Assembly (NCBI RefSeq): GCF_030812915.1
Contig: NZ_JAUSTQ010000002.1
Coordinates: 124,001 to 188,000 of the forward strand
Source of the DNA: Alkalibacillus salilacus
Lineage (GTDB): Bacteria; Bacillota; Bacilli; Bacillales; Alkalibacillaceae
Length of the DNA stretch: 64,000 bases
Reading direction: 5' to 3'
Positions 26,941 through 38,588 of this stretch are shown piece by piece; the first letter of the stretch is position 1, and each line of letters opens with the position of its first letter. The notes under the pieces are model-generated. The model saw only the letters and a list, made by a program, of their open reading frames with translations, was not told the DNA's origin and did no database searches. The translations under genes and the position numbers were made by a program.

Positions 26941-27084
26941 TTGTGTCACCTCGTAGTAAAAATTTTATCGATTGTTGTCTGAACACAACAAGCCTATTAT
27001 GTTCTGTAATACATGTAAAAGTAAACCCTTCTTCGTTATTCTTTACACAATCTTTACATTACGAATGAAATACCCTATTTTCTC

Positions 27085-27711
27085 CTAATCTAACCGTTCA
27101 ACCAATATTCTGGTCCCATCAACACTAATCACTTTTATCGTTTTACCTCGCTCAATCCATTCTGCTTGTGAAACAGCATCATAACGCTCGTCATCAATGA
27201 CAATCGTTCCTGTTGGTCTTAGAACAGTCTCAGTAACCCCTGTTTTCCCAATCAATTTAGTGTGTGAATCATTAATCGAATTATAACCTTGATCACTTGT
27301 AAGTTGATCCTTTAAAGTCATTTTCCCCCACATTTTTCTTTTCGGTAATTTCGGCACCTTAAGTAAAATCAGGCTACATACGGATCCCAAAATAACCCCT
27401 GCAATACTATAAGAAGCAGATAATGCGTCTGGGGCAGCAAAAGCAATCGAAAAATTCAAGACAATAAATCCAATTATCCCTAATATCCCATCATTAAGAA
27501 GTTTTCCGTCAGCTATAATCATTCCCAAACCTACAGCAAAACCGATTCCTACCAAAATTAGATCTATCGATGATAAATTGGCCGAAAAATACATACCAAT
27601 AGTAATAATACCGATTATGGCTCCTATCCCTTTCATCCTAATTAATATTTCACCGAAGAAGAAGAACATAGCTAATGTCGTTAGGGTAAACAAACTCATT
27701 ACACTTTCCAT
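27085..27711 (-). CDS. Short NfeD-like membrane protein
   Basis: This 208-residue protein has four or five membrane helices and then a C-terminal OB-like NfeD domain: [40 protein letters not shown] and [17 protein letters not shown]. The N-terminal ClpP-like protease domain found in the long NfeD at 52201 is missing, so this is a short NfeD (NfeD1b-like) form. Such proteins usually partner SPFH-family flotillins. No SPFH gene is adjacent here, so the partner may be FloA at 51172 or another protein elsewhere. GGGAGAG precedes the ATG. Confidence 0.8.
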   Translation of the reverse strand: MESVMSLFTLTTLAMFFFFGEILIRMKGIGAIIGIITIGMYFSANLSSIDLILVGIGFAVGLGMIIADGKLLNDGILGIIGFIVLNFSIAFAAPDALSASYSIAGVILGSVCSLILLKVPKLPKRKMWGKMTLKDQLTSDQGYNSINDSHTKLIGKTGVTETVLRPTGTIVIDDERYDAVSQAEWIERGKTIKVISVDGTRILVERLD

Positions 27712-27848
27712 ATTATTTTCTCTCCCTTATTCATTTTATCTTTATTATAGCAGTCTGTCTGATTAGCATGTTAAACTATATTTGTGTTATTATCATTGAT
27801 GAAACTATAAAAAAAGATTTTTTCCATCACAAAAGGAGAGTTGAACAT

Positions 27849-28952
27849 ATGTCTGCGATTACTCATCGTAAAGATACAAGACCTGTTCGAGTAGGAAATG
27901 TTGTGATTGGTGGGCGTGACGATGTCATTATCCAATCGATGACAACAACAAAAACACATGACGTAGAAGCTACAGTTAATGAAATACATCGTTTAGAAGA
28001 AGCAGGATGCCAAGTCGTACGTGTCGCTTGTCCTGATGATCGTGCAGCTGACGCAATCCCTGAAATTAAAAAGCAAATCAATATTCCTTTAGTTGTCGAT
28101 ATTCACTTTGATTACCGTTTAGCTCTTAAAGCCATTGAGGGCGGTGCTGATAAAATTCGGATTAACCCGGGTAACATCGGTAAGCGTGAACGAATCGAAG
28201 CTGTCGTAAATGCGGCTAAAGAAAAAGGTATTCCAATTCGAATTGGTGTTAACGCTGGCTCATTAGAACGCCATTTACTTGAGAAATATGGTTATCCAAC
28301 AGCAGATGCCATGGTTGAAAGTGCTTTGCATCATATTAAAATTTTAGAGGATCTCGACTTCCATGATATCGTTGTTTCTCTAAAAGCTTCTGATATTCAT
28401 TTAGCCAACGAAGCATATGAAAAAGCAGCAGAAAACATTTCATACCCAATCCACTTGGGCATTACAGAATCTGGGACCTTATTCGCTGGAACTGTTAAAA
28501 GTGCAGCTGGCCTTGGTGCTATTTTGAATAAAGGTATTGGTAGTACAGTTCGTATTTCATTAAGTGCTGACCCAGTTGAAGAAGTTAAAGTGGCAAAAGA
28601 GTTACTCAAATCATTTGGATTAGCATCTAATGCTGCAACACTTATTTCATGTCCAACATGTGGGCGTATTGAAATCGACTTAATTTCGATTGCCAATGAA
28701 GTTGAGGAATATATCCAAAAGATTAAAGCACCGATTAAAGTGGCCGTTTTAGGTTGTGCTGTTAACGGACCAGGTGAAGCACGTGAAGCTGATATTGGTA
28801 TCGCTGGTGCACGTGGTGAAGGTTTATTATTCCGCCACGGGGAAATTATTCGAAAAGTACCAGAAGAGATTATGGTGGATGAACTGAAGAAAGAAGTCGA
28901 CAAGTTAGCTGAAGAACATTATCAAAAACAACGTGAAGAACAAGAAGTATAA
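27849..28952 (+). CDS. ispG: 4-hydroxy-3-methylbut-2-enyl diphosphate synthase (flavodoxin/ferredoxin), IspG
   Basis: This 367-residue iron-sulfur enzyme is the penultimate step of the MEP isoprenoid pathway. The TIM-barrel start is [20 protein letters not shown], and the 4Fe-4S cysteines lie in the C-terminal domain (LISCPTCGR and [12 protein letters not shown]). ATG 27849 has AAAGGAGAG about ten bases upstream; the frame continues 27 codons further without homology. A weak promoter (TTGTGT, 18 bases, TATAAA) lies upstream. IspH, the next enzyme, is encoded 4 kb away at 32988. Confidence 0.96.
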   Translation: MSAITHRKDTRPVRVGNVVIGGRDDVIIQSMTTTKTHDVEATVNEIHRLEEAGCQVVRVACPDDRAADAIPEIKKQINIPLVVDIHFDYRLALKAIEGGADKIRINPGNIGKRERIEAVVNAAKEKGIPIRIGVNAGSLERHLLEKYGYPTADAMVESALHHIKILEDLDFHDIVVSLKASDIHLANEAYEKAAENISYPIHLGITESGTLFAGTVKSAAGLGAILNKGIGSTVRISLSADPVEEVKVAKELLKSFGLASNAATLISCPTCGRIEIDLISIANEVEEYIQKIKAPIKVAVLGCAVNGPGEAREADIGIAGARGEGLLFRHGEIIRKVPEEIMVDELKKEVDKLAEEHYQKQREEQEV

Positions 28953-28953
28953 T

Positions 28954-28993
28954 AAATAAGGACCCGCCAAAATAAATTGACGGGTCCTTATTT
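28954..28993. terminator. Bidirectional terminator between ispG and yqfX
   Basis: AAATAAGGACCCG pairs perfectly with CGGGTCCTTATTT, with A/T tracts on each side, between two convergent genes. The right arm reaches the yqfX stop codon. Confidence 0.82.
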
Positions 28994-29426
28994 ATATTAA
29001 CGGAAATACAAATAATCGAATAAGAACTGCTACTAATGCTGCTCCAATAGCAATATTACCTAGTGTATTAGCACCACGACGTTTTGCATAAATCCCCATC
29101 ACTATACCAATTAAAGCGAATAAAAATGTCCAAACAAAAAACGATATAAATGATGCACTTAAAGCAATCCATCCCCAACCAGCATCAACATGTTCTTCAT
29201 AATGTGATTCCTTCTCTTCTTTTTTAATTTTATCTCTATCTAATTCATCTGGATTCATGGTTGCTGTATCACTTGCAAATTCTACATCTTGATCATTTTT
29301 ATCGGTGTGACTGTCAACCATTTTGACGCCTGTTACGGGGTCATATGATTGGTTAAATCCATTGTTTTGTTCGAAATAATTATCATCTTGGCTATAGTCT
29401 TTTGGTTGTTGGTCGTCGTTGCTCAT
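28992..29426 (-). CDS. yqfX: DUF4190-type membrane protein, YqfX-like
   Basis: This 144-residue protein has a long acidic, Asn/Gln/Asp-rich N-terminal half without hydrophobic stretches, then a glycine-containing helix (GWGWIALSASFISFFVWTF) and a second helix at the C-terminus (LGNIAIGAALVAVLIRLF). It resembles YqfX of B. subtilis, which also adjoins ispG. Function is unknown. Its ribosome site AGTGAGGGA lies within a hairpin (29432-29470) which could block translation. Confidence 0.72.
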   Translation of the reverse strand: MSNDDQQPKDYSQDDNYFEQNNGFNQSYDPVTGVKMVDSHTDKNDQDVEFASDTATMNPDELDRDKIKKEEKESHYEEHVDAGWGWIALSASFISFFVWTFLFALIGIVMGIYAKRRGANTLGNIAIGAALVAVLIRLFVFPLI

Positions 29427-29431
29427 AAAAA

Positions 29432-29470
29432 TCCCTCACTTTCTATAGCTTGTCTATAGTGTGTGAGGGA
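29432..29470 (-). terminator. Hairpin overlapping the yqfX ribosome binding site, terminator-like
   Basis: TCCCTCAC pairs with GTGAGGGA; within, CTATAG pairs with CTATAG across a 3x3 internal loop and a five-base tip. On the minus strand TTTTT follows, then the yqfX ATG. It could end the transcript of the upstream transglycosylase gene, or hide the GAGGGA ribosome site, or both. Confidence 0.6.
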
Positions 29471-29492
29471 TATCAAAAATTATGCAGTTGAT

Positions 29493-30194
29493 TTAATTAT
29501 TATAGGCGACGCTCCGGTTTTGTTCTGCCTTTTCTTGAATTTCAACAGCATACCAACTTTCAGCATGTCCATTTTCAGCTTGATATTTCTCCAATCCACC
29601 AATGCCACGGTGATAAGCTGTGAGAGCTTCATCCCAATTTCCATACTTTCCATATAAATGGTCTAAATAAACAACCGATAATTGGATACTATAATTTGGA
29701 TTGAACAATAACTCTTTTTCATAAGGTAAATTAGCCATGTCAGCAATCCATGGCGCTGTATTTTCCATAAATTGAGACATGCCGTAAGCACGTCCGTAAT
29801 CAGTTGGTGGACCAACTAATTCAGGATCAAATGTATCCCCTGTTTCTACTTTAAGCAACTCATATACAATAAATGGATCGATATCATATGCTTTAGCTTT
29901 TTGCACTAAAAATAATGCCCATGATTTATCAAATTTACCATTACTATCTTCAACCATATTGTTAGCTTGTTGTTCGACTTTTTCCCAACTTTGATATGAG
30001 AAATCTGCACTCCAATCTAAGTGGACAGATTGCATAGGTTCTTTTTCAGAAGTTTCAGCTTGTTCTTCTTCTAAACGATCATTCTCATCTTCCAGTTCGT
30101 CTATAGTACGTTCATAATACAAATTATTAACAATAAACGCTGTAACGATCAGGATAATTATAAGAAAGAACAAACCATAATGCTTTAACCTCAT
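29493..30194 (-). CDS. Membrane-anchored lytic transglycosylase (SLT domain)
   Basis: This 233-residue protein has an N-terminal membrane anchor (about residues 6-24), an acidic coiled-coil stalk (IDELEDENDRLEEEQ) and an SLT domain from about residue 90. The catalytic glutamate is Glu117 in YELLKVETGDTF, with GRAYGMSQFMENTAPW and ALTAYHRGIGG following in family order. It should cut peptidoglycan glycan chains at the outer face of the membrane. The hairpin just downstream may end its transcript. Confidence 0.85.
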   Translation of the reverse strand: MRLKHYGLFFLIIILIVTAFIVNNLYYERTIDELEDENDRLEEEQAETSEKEPMQSVHLDWSADFSYQSWEKVEQQANNMVEDSNGKFDKSWALFLVQKAKAYDIDPFIVYELLKVETGDTFDPELVGPPTDYGRAYGMSQFMENTAPWIADMANLPYEKELLFNPNYSIQLSVVYLDHLYGKYGNWDEALTAYHRGIGGLEKYQAENGHAESWYAVEIQEKAEQNRSVAYNN

Positions 30195-30348
30195 GTCGAC
30201 ATCCTTTCTCTGCCTGCTTGTATTGAAAATTATAATGAATAATTAAATGGCAATCTTAAAAATCTTTAAGACCAAGCAAGTATTTCGATTCCAAGGCACA
30301 ATATTCCCTTATGAACATATTAATAAACATCACGACATAAGGAGTGAC

Positions 30349-30624
30349 ATGATGATTAAAGATTTAATTCGCAGACGTTTATATCAAGCAACATCTAGAG
30401 AAGTTGTACAATATAGTCATGAGTACGGGATACCACTAACAATGGAAGAAGCATCAGCTCTTCTAAATTTTATTAAAAATGAAAAAGTCGACCCCTTTTC
30501 TCAAAAGGATCGACTTAAAACGTTACAGTATATAGAATTACAATTCGGAAAAGAAAAAGCTCATGATGCAGAGAAATTATTAAACCAGTTAATTGACCAA
30601 TTCAATATTCACCACTTAATGTAA
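30349..30624 (+). CDS. yqfT: DUF2624 family protein (YqfT-like)
   Basis: This 91-residue helical protein (MMIKDLIRRRLYQATSREVV) has the family-type stretch EYGIPLTMEEASALLNFIK. A strong ATAAGGAGTGAC site fixes the start at 30349 (or 30352); the frame before it is not coding-like. It is convergent with nfo with only one base between the stop codons. Function is unknown. yqfT adjoins nfo (yqfS) in B. subtilis too. Confidence 0.78.
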   Translation: MMIKDLIRRRLYQATSREVVQYSHEYGIPLTMEEASALLNFIKNEKVDPFSQKDRLKTLQYIELQFGKEKAHDAEKLLNQLIDQFNIHHLM

Positions 30625-30625
30625 T

Positions 30626-31516
30626 TTACTGATTCATGATTTTTTCTTTTAAATCGGGATCAAAAGTCCCTACCTTCAACATTTCGATTTCATAACGATA
30701 AGGTGGTTTTTTATCTTTCTTATCTGTACCGACAAACGGTGTTTCCAAAATTTTAGGTAAATGAGCTAACTGGTCATGATGTACAACATAATGTAAAGCA
30801 TTAAATCCAATATGACCGAATCCTATATTTTCGTGGCGATCTTTTTGGGCGCCACGTTCATTTTTACTATCATTCACGTGGATAACTTTTAACCGATCCA
30901 AACCAATAATCTCATCAAATTGCTTTAAAACACCATCAAAATCGTTGACTATATCATATCCAGCATCATGGATGTGACAAGTATCTAAACATACAGATAA
31001 ACGTTCATTATGCTTAACTCCATCGATGATCTGAGCAATTTCTTCAAAAGAACGACCTACCTCTGATCCTTTACCAGCCATTGTTTCAAGAGCAATTTGA
31101 ACATCACGATTTTCCTCAAAAACTTCATTAAGACCCTGAATAATTTGATTAATCCCTTGTTCTGCACCTTCACCAACATGCGATCCTGGATGTAAAACAA
31201 TTTGTTTCGCTCCAATTGCCTCTGTCCGTTCAATCTCAGAACGTAAGAAATTAACGCCTAATTCATATGTCTCAGGTTTATTCGTATTACCAATATTAAT
31301 AATATAAGGCGCATGAATAACGATCTCATCAATACCATGTTGATTCATATGTTCTTTTGCTACCTCTATATTCAGCTCTTCAATTGCCTTACGACGGGTG
31401 TTTTGTGGTGCACCCGTATAAATCATAAAAGTATCAGCGCCATATTCTACAGCTGCTTCACTAGACCCAAGAAGCATTTTCTTCCCACTCATTGATACAT
31501 GTGATCCTAACTTCAT
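30626..31516 (-). CDS. nfo: Endonuclease IV (AP endonuclease)
   Basis: This 296-residue TIM-barrel enzyme nicks DNA at abasic sites in base excision repair. Zinc-binding residues are visible in [60 protein letters not shown] and the terminal LETPF. The length is normal. AAGGGAG precedes the ATG. It lies three bases after the cshB stop and is probably co-transcribed with it. Confidence 0.96.
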   Translation of the reverse strand: MKLGSHVSMSGKKMLLGSSEAAVEYGADTFMIYTGAPQNTRRKAIEELNIEVAKEHMNQHGIDEIVIHAPYIINIGNTNKPETYELGVNFLRSEIERTEAIGAKQIVLHPGSHVGEGAEQGINQIIQGLNEVFEENRDVQIALETMAGKGSEVGRSFEEIAQIIDGVKHNERLSVCLDTCHIHDAGYDIVNDFDGVLKQFDEIIGLDRLKVIHVNDSKNERGAQKDRHENIGFGHIGFNALHYVVHHDQLAHLPKILETPFVGTDKKDKKPPYRYEIEMLKVGTFDPDLKEKIMNQ

Positions 31517-31519
31517 TGT

Positions 31520-32845
31520 TTAATCTCCCTTCTTACCTTTCCCTTTGCGATATTGATCTCGTTTAAGCTCTTTTTTTACTTTTTCTTGTTCTTGTTTCAT
31601 TTTCTTTTTATAACCTGGTTTAACTTGTTTTCTTTTTTTAACTTGTTTCCATGCTTTTTGATTTAGCTCGTTTTCTTGAGCTTCTCTCTTCTTACGTTCA
31701 TTCCATTTCTTAACGGGTACCCACTCACCATTTTTAATATCATAGTTTTCAAATTGAATACCACGACTTTCTAATGATTGAATTAAAGAAAGATCATCCT
31801 CTTGATAAAAACTTACGGCTGTTCCTTCAAGACCTGCACGAGCTGTTCTTCCTACTCGATGAATATAGCTTTCTTCGTCATACGGCATCTCAGCGTTAAA
31901 TACATGACTAACCCCTGGGATATCAATGCCTCGTGCTGCTAAGTCAGTAGCCACTATATATTCATACCGCAGTGATTTTAAATCTTTAAGGATACGCTTT
32001 CTTTCACGAGGTTTTAAGCCACCATGAATAATGCCTACTTCAAGCCCGTGATCCATAAGCTGATTAGCTAACTCATCTGCATGTTCTTTCTTATTAACAA
32101 ATATCAAAGCAATATAAGGGTGAATAAGCTTAGAGGCAGCTTCAATCATACTAGCGACTTCTCGGTGTCTTAACGGGATCAACCGATGTTCTAATTGTTC
32201 TGGACTCAAAACATTTTCCTCAATTTGTATATGACTAGGGTTCGTTAAATATTTGTTTAAAAATGGTTGTAACCCTTTCGGTATGGTCGCAGAGAATACC
32301 ATCGTCTGCACGTCCTCATGCATGCGATACAAGACTTCATCAACATCTTCAATCAATCCCAAATCAATTAACAAATCAGCTTCATCAATCACGACACTGT
32401 TTATAGTCGATGGATTAATCGTTTGAGATTGCATAAAGTCAAGTATACGCCCAGGTGTACCAACAATAATATGCGGAGGCTTTTGCATTTTTTGTTCTAA
32501 TCGTTGTTTATCAGTACCTCCAATGACTAATTTCGATGTCCAAGCTTCATTAGATAAAGAAATCATTGTTTTAACTTCTTCATAGATCTGCATCGCTAAT
32601 TCTCTTGTTGGTGTAATAATGATCTTCTGTGTTTCTTGACGGTCCTCATCAACTTGATCACATAACGGTATTAAATAAGCATGTGTTTTACCTGTTCCCG
32701 TTTGTGATTGTCCAATGATGTTGTGTCCTTTTAATGCTTTAGGAATGACGCGGTGTTGAATATCAGTTGAGTAATTAAACCCTAGCTGATTGATCATTCC
32801 TAGCATTTCATGTGATAAATCATATGATTGAAAATAATGTTTCAT
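31520..32845 (-). CDS. cshB: DEAD-box RNA helicase CshB-like
   Basis: This 441-residue helicase has motifs Q, I (SQTGTGKT), Ia (ITPTRELAMQ), Ib (TPGRIL), II (DEAD in VVIDEADLLIDLG), III (SAT), V (TDLAARGIDIPGV) and VI (HRVGRTARAG). The C-terminal 60 residues are strongly Lys/Arg/Glu-rich and probably bind RNA. AAAGGAG lies before ATG 32845; the frame runs 11 codons further upstream. CshB in B. subtilis takes part in RNA turnover and cold adaptation. Located before nfo, as in B. subtilis (yqfR). Confidence 0.93.
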   Translation of the reverse strand: MKHYFQSYDLSHEMLGMINQLGFNYSTDIQHRVIPKALKGHNIIGQSQTGTGKTHAYLIPLCDQVDEDRQETQKIIITPTRELAMQIYEEVKTMISLSNEAWTSKLVIGGTDKQRLEQKMQKPPHIIVGTPGRILDFMQSQTINPSTINSVVIDEADLLIDLGLIEDVDEVLYRMHEDVQTMVFSATIPKGLQPFLNKYLTNPSHIQIEENVLSPEQLEHRLIPLRHREVASMIEAASKLIHPYIALIFVNKKEHADELANQLMDHGLEVGIIHGGLKPRERKRILKDLKSLRYEYIVATDLAARGIDIPGVSHVFNAEMPYDEESYIHRVGRTARAGLEGTAVSFYQEDDLSLIQSLESRGIQFENYDIKNGEWVPVKKWNERKKREAQENELNQKAWKQVKKRKQVKPGYKKKMKQEQEKVKKELKRDQYRKGKGKKGD

Positions 32846-32920
32846 AGTTATCCGAACTCCTTTTCTTTCTAAAACCAATTATAAACGACACGCTTTACAA
32901 ATGCTACTCATTCAAAGATT

Positions 32921-32949
32921 TTGTCAAAGTGAGCTATAACGATTATAAT
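32921..32949 (+). promoter_or_regulatory. Sigma-A promoter of ispH
   Basis: TTGTCA and a perfect TATAAT are 17 bases apart, 39 bases before the ispH start. Confidence 0.8.
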
Positions 32950-32987
32950 AGCGAATAGAGATATATACATGAGGAGGCCATATTGAC

Positions 32988-33947
32988 ATGGAAGTCATTA
33001 AAATTGCGCCAAGGGGATATTGTTACGGGGTGGTTGATGCCATGGTTATTGCCAGTAATGCAGCAAAAGACCAAAACCTACCACGCCCAATTTATATACT
33101 CGGCATGATTGTTCATAATAGTCATGTTACACAAGCGTTTGAAGATGAAGGTGTTGTAACACTTGATGGTAAAGATAAAACACGTGAAGAATTATTGAAA
33201 GATATTGATGAAGGAACAGTTGTATTCACAGCACACGGTGTATCTCCCGAAGTTAAACAAATCGCGGAAGAAAAAGGGTTGACTGTTTTAGATGCCACAT
33301 GCCCTGATGTCACAAGAACCCATGACTTAATTCGTGAACATGTAAATAATGGTTATGAAATTGTTTATATTGGAAAGAAAGGTCATCCTGAACCAGAAGG
33401 CGCTGTTGGTGTTGCGCCAGATCATGTCCATCTAATTCAATACGATGAAGAAGTTGAAGACCTTGATTTACCAGCAGATTCAAAAATACTCGTAACAAAT
33501 CAAACCACCATGAGCCAGTGGGATGTTTACGATACGATGCTCAAAGTCCAAGAAAAATATCCACAAACTGAGATCGAACAAGAGATATGTATGGCAACGC
33601 AAGTACGACAAGAAGCAGTTGCAGAACAGGCAAAAGACGCTGATTTAACCTTAGTTGTCGGGGATCCAAAAAGTAATAACTCCAACCGATTAGCTCAAGT
33701 ATCTAAAGAAAAAGCAGGTACAGAAGCTTACCGAATTGCTGATGTTTCTGAAATTCAGCTAGAATGGTTAGATCAATGTGAAACCGTAGCCGTTACAGCA
33801 GGTGCATCAACACCAACACCAATTGCCAAAGAAGTTATTAAATTCATCGAACAATACGATCCTAAGAGCGAAGATACTTGGGATATAACAAGTAAAGTTA
33901 CGAAACAAAAGATTCTACCGAAAGTTAAACCTAAAAAACGCGTTTAA
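32988..33947 (+). CDS. ispH: 4-hydroxy-3-methylbut-2-enyl diphosphate reductase (IspH/LytB)
   Basis: This 319-residue iron-sulfur enzyme forms IPP and DMAPP in the last step of the MEP pathway. Three cysteines for the cluster appear in [24 protein letters not shown] and [12 protein letters not shown]. The active-site Glu (near residue 127, GHPEPEG) and Ser/Asn segment KSNNSNRL are present. The C-terminus has a basic tail (KVKPKKRV). Own promoter and terminator indicate a single-gene transcript. Confidence 0.96.
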   Translation: MEVIKIAPRGYCYGVVDAMVIASNAAKDQNLPRPIYILGMIVHNSHVTQAFEDEGVVTLDGKDKTREELLKDIDEGTVVFTAHGVSPEVKQIAEEKGLTVLDATCPDVTRTHDLIREHVNNGYEIVYIGKKGHPEPEGAVGVAPDHVHLIQYDEEVEDLDLPADSKILVTNQTTMSQWDVYDTMLKVQEKYPQTEIEQEICMATQVRQEAVAEQAKDADLTLVVGDPKSNNSNRLAQVSKEKAGTEAYRIADVSEIQLEWLDQCETVAVTAGASTPTPIAKEVIKFIEQYDPKSEDTWDITSKVTKQKILPKVKPKKRV

Positions 33948-33972
33948 CTTAACCGATTCATAACACAAAAGA

Positions 33973-34013
33973 ACCCCAACCTGATTCAATTAAAATCAGG
34001 TTGGGGTCTTTTT
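33973..34013 (+). terminator. Terminator after ispH
   Basis: A perfect 14-bp stem (ACCCCAACCTGATT with AATCAGGTTGGGGT) is followed by CTTTTTAT, after the ispH stop. Confidence 0.9.
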
Positions 34014-34097
34014 ATCCATCAATCACTCATAACTAGTGATTGATTATTAAGTGCTTTTTGATTTCGTGATTGTTACATCACAAAACAAAAAATTCAT

Positions 34098-35636
34098 TTA
34101 TTCCCACTCAATTGTAGCAGGTGGCTTACTTGTAATGTCATACACAACTCGGTTGACATGGCTCACTTCATTCGTGATTCGATTAGAGATTTTCTCTAGA
34201 ACCTCCCATGGTAATCGAGCCCAATCTGATGTCATACCATCGACTGATGTCACAGCTCGAATCGCAACAGTATGATTATAAGACCTTTCATCTCCTTGGA
34301 CGCCTACACTTTGAACGCCCGGTAATGCCGTGAAGTACTGCCACACATCACGTTCTAGATCATTTATTTTGATCTCTTCACGCAAAATAGCATCCGATTC
34401 CCTTACAATCTCCAATTTTTCCTGTGTAATTTCACCTAAAACACGAATGCCTAAACCTGGACCAGGAAAAGGCTGACGCCAAACAATATGTTCTGGGACA
34501 CCTAGTTCTTCTCCTAATCGTCTCACTTCATCTTTAAATAAAGCTTTTAATGGTTCAATTAACTCTAAATTCATATGTTCAGGTAATCCGCCAACATTAT
34601 GGTGAGATTTAATCGTTTGTGCTGTCTCAGTTCCACTTTCTATAATGTCAGTATATAACGTCCCTTGTGCTAAATAGTCAATATCCGTTAACTGATCCGC
34701 TTGTTCATCAAATACTTCTATGAACTCATTACCGATAATTTTCCTCTTTTTCTCAGGATCAGATACACCTGATAATTTATCTAAAAACCGATCTTGAGCA
34801 TCTACTTTAATGACATTGATATGAAAGCCTTCCTCAAACATTTTCATCACGTCGTCTGCTTCGTTTTTCCGTAATAAACCATGGTCGACAAAAATACAAG
34901 TTAATTGATCGCCAATTGCTTTGTGTAATAATACAGCCACAACAGATGAATCAACACCGCCACTTAATGCACATAAAACATGACGATCTTGAACTTCTTC
35001 ACGGATTTTTTCTATTTGCATCTCAACAACATGATCCATCGTCCACTCACCTTGGCAACCACAGACATCAAAAACAAAATGTTTCAAAATATCATTGCCA
35101 TGCTCCGTATGGTTTACCTCAGGATGAAACTGAACACCATAAAATGATTTTGATTCATGACTAAATGATGCTATTGGACACGATTCATTGATTGCATTAA
35201 CCTCAAACCCACGAGGAACTTCAGTCACTAAATCACCATGACTCATCCAAACAGTCTGTTGATCAGGTAAGCCTTCAAAAAGTTTCGAGGAAACATTGAC
35301 TTCAATAGACGCTTTACCATACTCACGGTTCGAAGCTTTTTCAACAGTACCACCTAATTGATGAGCCATTAACTGCATTCCATAACATATACCTAAAATT
35401 GGAATGTCTAATTCAAATATGGCTTCATCCACTTGGGTGGCATTGGAATCATAAACGCTTCCAGGGCCACCAGATAAAATAATGCCACTTGGATTTAACT
35501 CCTTTAATTCATGTGCTGTTAAGCGGTTGGAATGTAATTCACTATACACCCCGATGTCTCTTAATCTTCGAGTGATTAGTTGGTTATATTGACTGCCATA
35601 ATCTAATACAATTACTTTTTCCTTAATGGTTGTCAT
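34098..35636 (-). CDS. guaA: GMP synthase (glutamine-hydrolysing)
   Basis: This 512-residue enzyme converts XMP to GMP. The N-terminal glutamine amidotransferase has GGPGSVYD, the nucleophile cysteine in [15 protein letters not shown] and the His/Glu pair in [15 protein letters not shown]. The ATP-pyrophosphatase loop is [15 protein letters not shown], and the C-terminal dimerisation domain ends [15 protein letters not shown] precedes the ATG. It is preceded by a guanine riboswitch with a terminator, so GMP synthesis is under direct purine control separately from guaB. Confidence 0.97.
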   Translation of the reverse strand: MTTIKEKVIVLDYGSQYNQLITRRLRDIGVYSELHSNRLTAHELKELNPSGIILSGGPGSVYDSNATQVDEAIFELDIPILGICYGMQLMAHQLGGTVEKASNREYGKASIEVNVSSKLFEGLPDQQTVWMSHGDLVTEVPRGFEVNAINESCPIASFSHESKSFYGVQFHPEVNHTEHGNDILKHFVFDVCGCQGEWTMDHVVEMQIEKIREEVQDRHVLCALSGGVDSSVVAVLLHKAIGDQLTCIFVDHGLLRKNEADDVMKMFEEGFHINVIKVDAQDRFLDKLSGVSDPEKKRKIIGNEFIEVFDEQADQLTDIDYLAQGTLYTDIIESGTETAQTIKSHHNVGGLPEHMNLELIEPLKALFKDEVRRLGEELGVPEHIVWRQPFPGPGLGIRVLGEITQEKLEIVRESDAILREEIKINDLERDVWQYFTALPGVQSVGVQGDERSYNHTVAIRAVTSVDGMTSDWARLPWEVLEKISNRITNEVSHVNRVVYDITSKPPATIEWE

Positions 35637-35659
35637 ATCATTATCCCCTTTTGATTAAC

Positions 35660-35708
35660 AAAAAAATACAATTCAACCTTTCAAAATTAATATGAAGGCA
35701 GAATTGTA
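35660..35708 (-). terminator. Terminator of the guanine riboswitch
   Basis: On the minus strand TACAATTC pairs with GAATTGTA, with an upper CCTT/AAGG stem, followed by seven U. The bases CCTTCATA in it are also complementary to the 3' strand of aptamer P1, so the stem can be broken by an antiterminator. Confidence 0.8.
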
Positions 35709-35720
35709 CAGAACAACCCA

Positions 35721-35791
35721 CCTTCATAGTCCAGTTGTTTAAGGCAACTCGGTAGAAACACTTACGCCATATTCGTAAGTCTATATGAAAG
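35721..35791 (-). promoter_or_regulatory. Guanine-type purine riboswitch upstream of guaA
   Basis: P1 is CTTTCATA with TATGAAGG. P2 is ACTTACG/CGTAAGT with loop AATATGG, J2/3 is GTTTCTACC, P3 is AGTTG/CAACT with loop CCTTAAA, and the 3' joint is GGACTATGA. The cytosine in GACTATG (C74 of the xpt aptamer numbering) marks guanine rather than adenine specificity. A perfect TATAAT lies upstream at 35802-35807, with a poor -35. Bound guanine should stabilise P1 and let the terminator form, so guaA is off when guanine is plentiful. Confidence 0.93.
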
Positions 35792-35837
35792 CAACGGTTA
35801 AATTATATAATTGTTAATCGTGTGTTAAGTCTTTTCG

Positions 35838-37420
<1,583 letters not shown>

Positions 37421-37460
37421 TGAACTTAAAACAAGTAAAAAGATTTCAAATATTTAAATA

Positions 37461-38588
37461 TTAATCACCAAGAAATTGAAATGGCTCTGTCATTTGATTA
37501 GAACTAACAAACGACACATCATAACCTTTTGCTTCAGTGCGGGCCACTAATTCGCTCTTTAAGCCATCTTTCATCACTTCTTCAACATGATGTCCAGGGT
37601 CGATCATTCCAAGTCCCATTCCTAAAGCATCATGCGCTGTGTGGTAATAAACATCACCTGTAATCAGCACATCAGCGCCCTGCCGTTTTGCTTGATGTAT
37701 AAATTTATTACCGTCACCACCGATTACTGCAACTTTTTTAACCTTTTTATTAGAACGGCCTACAAATCGGAGTTGGGGAACATTAAAGGCTTTCTTAACT
37801 GTTTGAGCAAATTGCTCTAATGTCGTTGTTTCATTTAGTGTTGCAATACGACCAAGACCTAACGGTTCACCATCAAGCTCTAAAGGATAAACATCGTAAG
37901 CCATTTCTTCATAAGGGTGTGCCTTGTTAGCTTGATCGATCACATCTTGTAATATAGAAGATGGAACGACTGTTTCCATACGTAATTCCTGTACTTTTTC
38001 TAATTCATCTGTAGAGCCAATATAAGGATTGGTTCCTTCTTGTGGTTTAAATGTACCAAACCCTTCACTATTAAAGGTACAATGACTATACTCACCTATA
38101 TGACCTGCTCCTGCTTCAGCTAAGGCATTTCGCAATTCATCTTCATGTGATGTTGGTACAAAAACAACCATTTTATACAAAGTGTCTTGCGTAGTTGGGA
38201 CCACAACACCTTCTGGTTGTAATCCTAATTGTTCCATCAACCAATCATTCACCCCACCTTGTGTAATATCTAAATTCGTATGGGCTGCATATACAGTAAT
38301 GTCATGCTTGATTAGTTTATTAATGATTTTCCCTTTTTCATCATTCATATTAATCGATTTTAAAGGTTTAAAAATAAATGGGTGATGAGCAATAATTAAA
38401 TCAACGTTTTGTTTAATTGCTTCATCGACTACGTTTTCTAGTACGTCTAACGTGATCATGACCTTTTCAACAGAACTATTTAAGTCACCAACTTGTAAGC
38501 CAATCGGATCGCCCTCAAAAGCTAAACTTTTCGGTGCAAAAGATTCTAATAAATTAATAATATCTTTTGCTTGTACCTTCTGTGTCAT
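37461..38588 (-). CDS. yqfO: Nif3-like dinuclear metal centre protein (YqfO family)
   Basis: This 375-residue Nif3/DUF34 protein has metal-binding segments in AFEGDPIGLQVGD, IIAHHPFIFKPLKSI and YAAHTNLDITQGGVND, and near the end GDVYYHTAHDALGMG and DPGHHVEEVM. The middle (about residues 133-235) is a PII/CutA-like insert as in YqfO of B. subtilis (VVFVPTSHEDELRNALAEAG). The function is debated, and annotation as GTP cyclohydrolase is doubtful. It overlaps trmK by four bases (ATGA), so it is coupled to it. Confidence 0.9.
   Translation of the reverse strand: MTQKVQAKDIINLLESFAPKSLAFEGDPIGLQVGDLNSSVEKVMITLDVLENVVDEAIKQNVDLIIAHHPFIFKPLKSINMNDEKGKIINKLIKHDITVYAAHTNLDITQGGVNDWLMEQLGLQPEGVVVPTTQDTLYKMVVFVPTSHEDELRNALAEAGAGHIGEYSHCTFNSEGFGTFKPQEGTNPYIGSTDELEKVQELRMETVVPSSILQDVIDQANKAHPYEEMAYDVYPLELDGEPLGLGRIATLNETTTLEQFAQTVKKAFNVPQLRFVGRSNKKVKKVAVIGGDGNKFIHQAKRQGADVLITGDVYYHTAHDALGMGLGMIDPGHHVEEVMKDGLKSELVARTEAKGYDVSFVSSNQMTEPFQFLGD

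Noticed and set aside
28397-28903. 168-residue frame antisense to ispG
   Set aside because: It is a mirror of ispG codons, without ribosome site or recognisable family.
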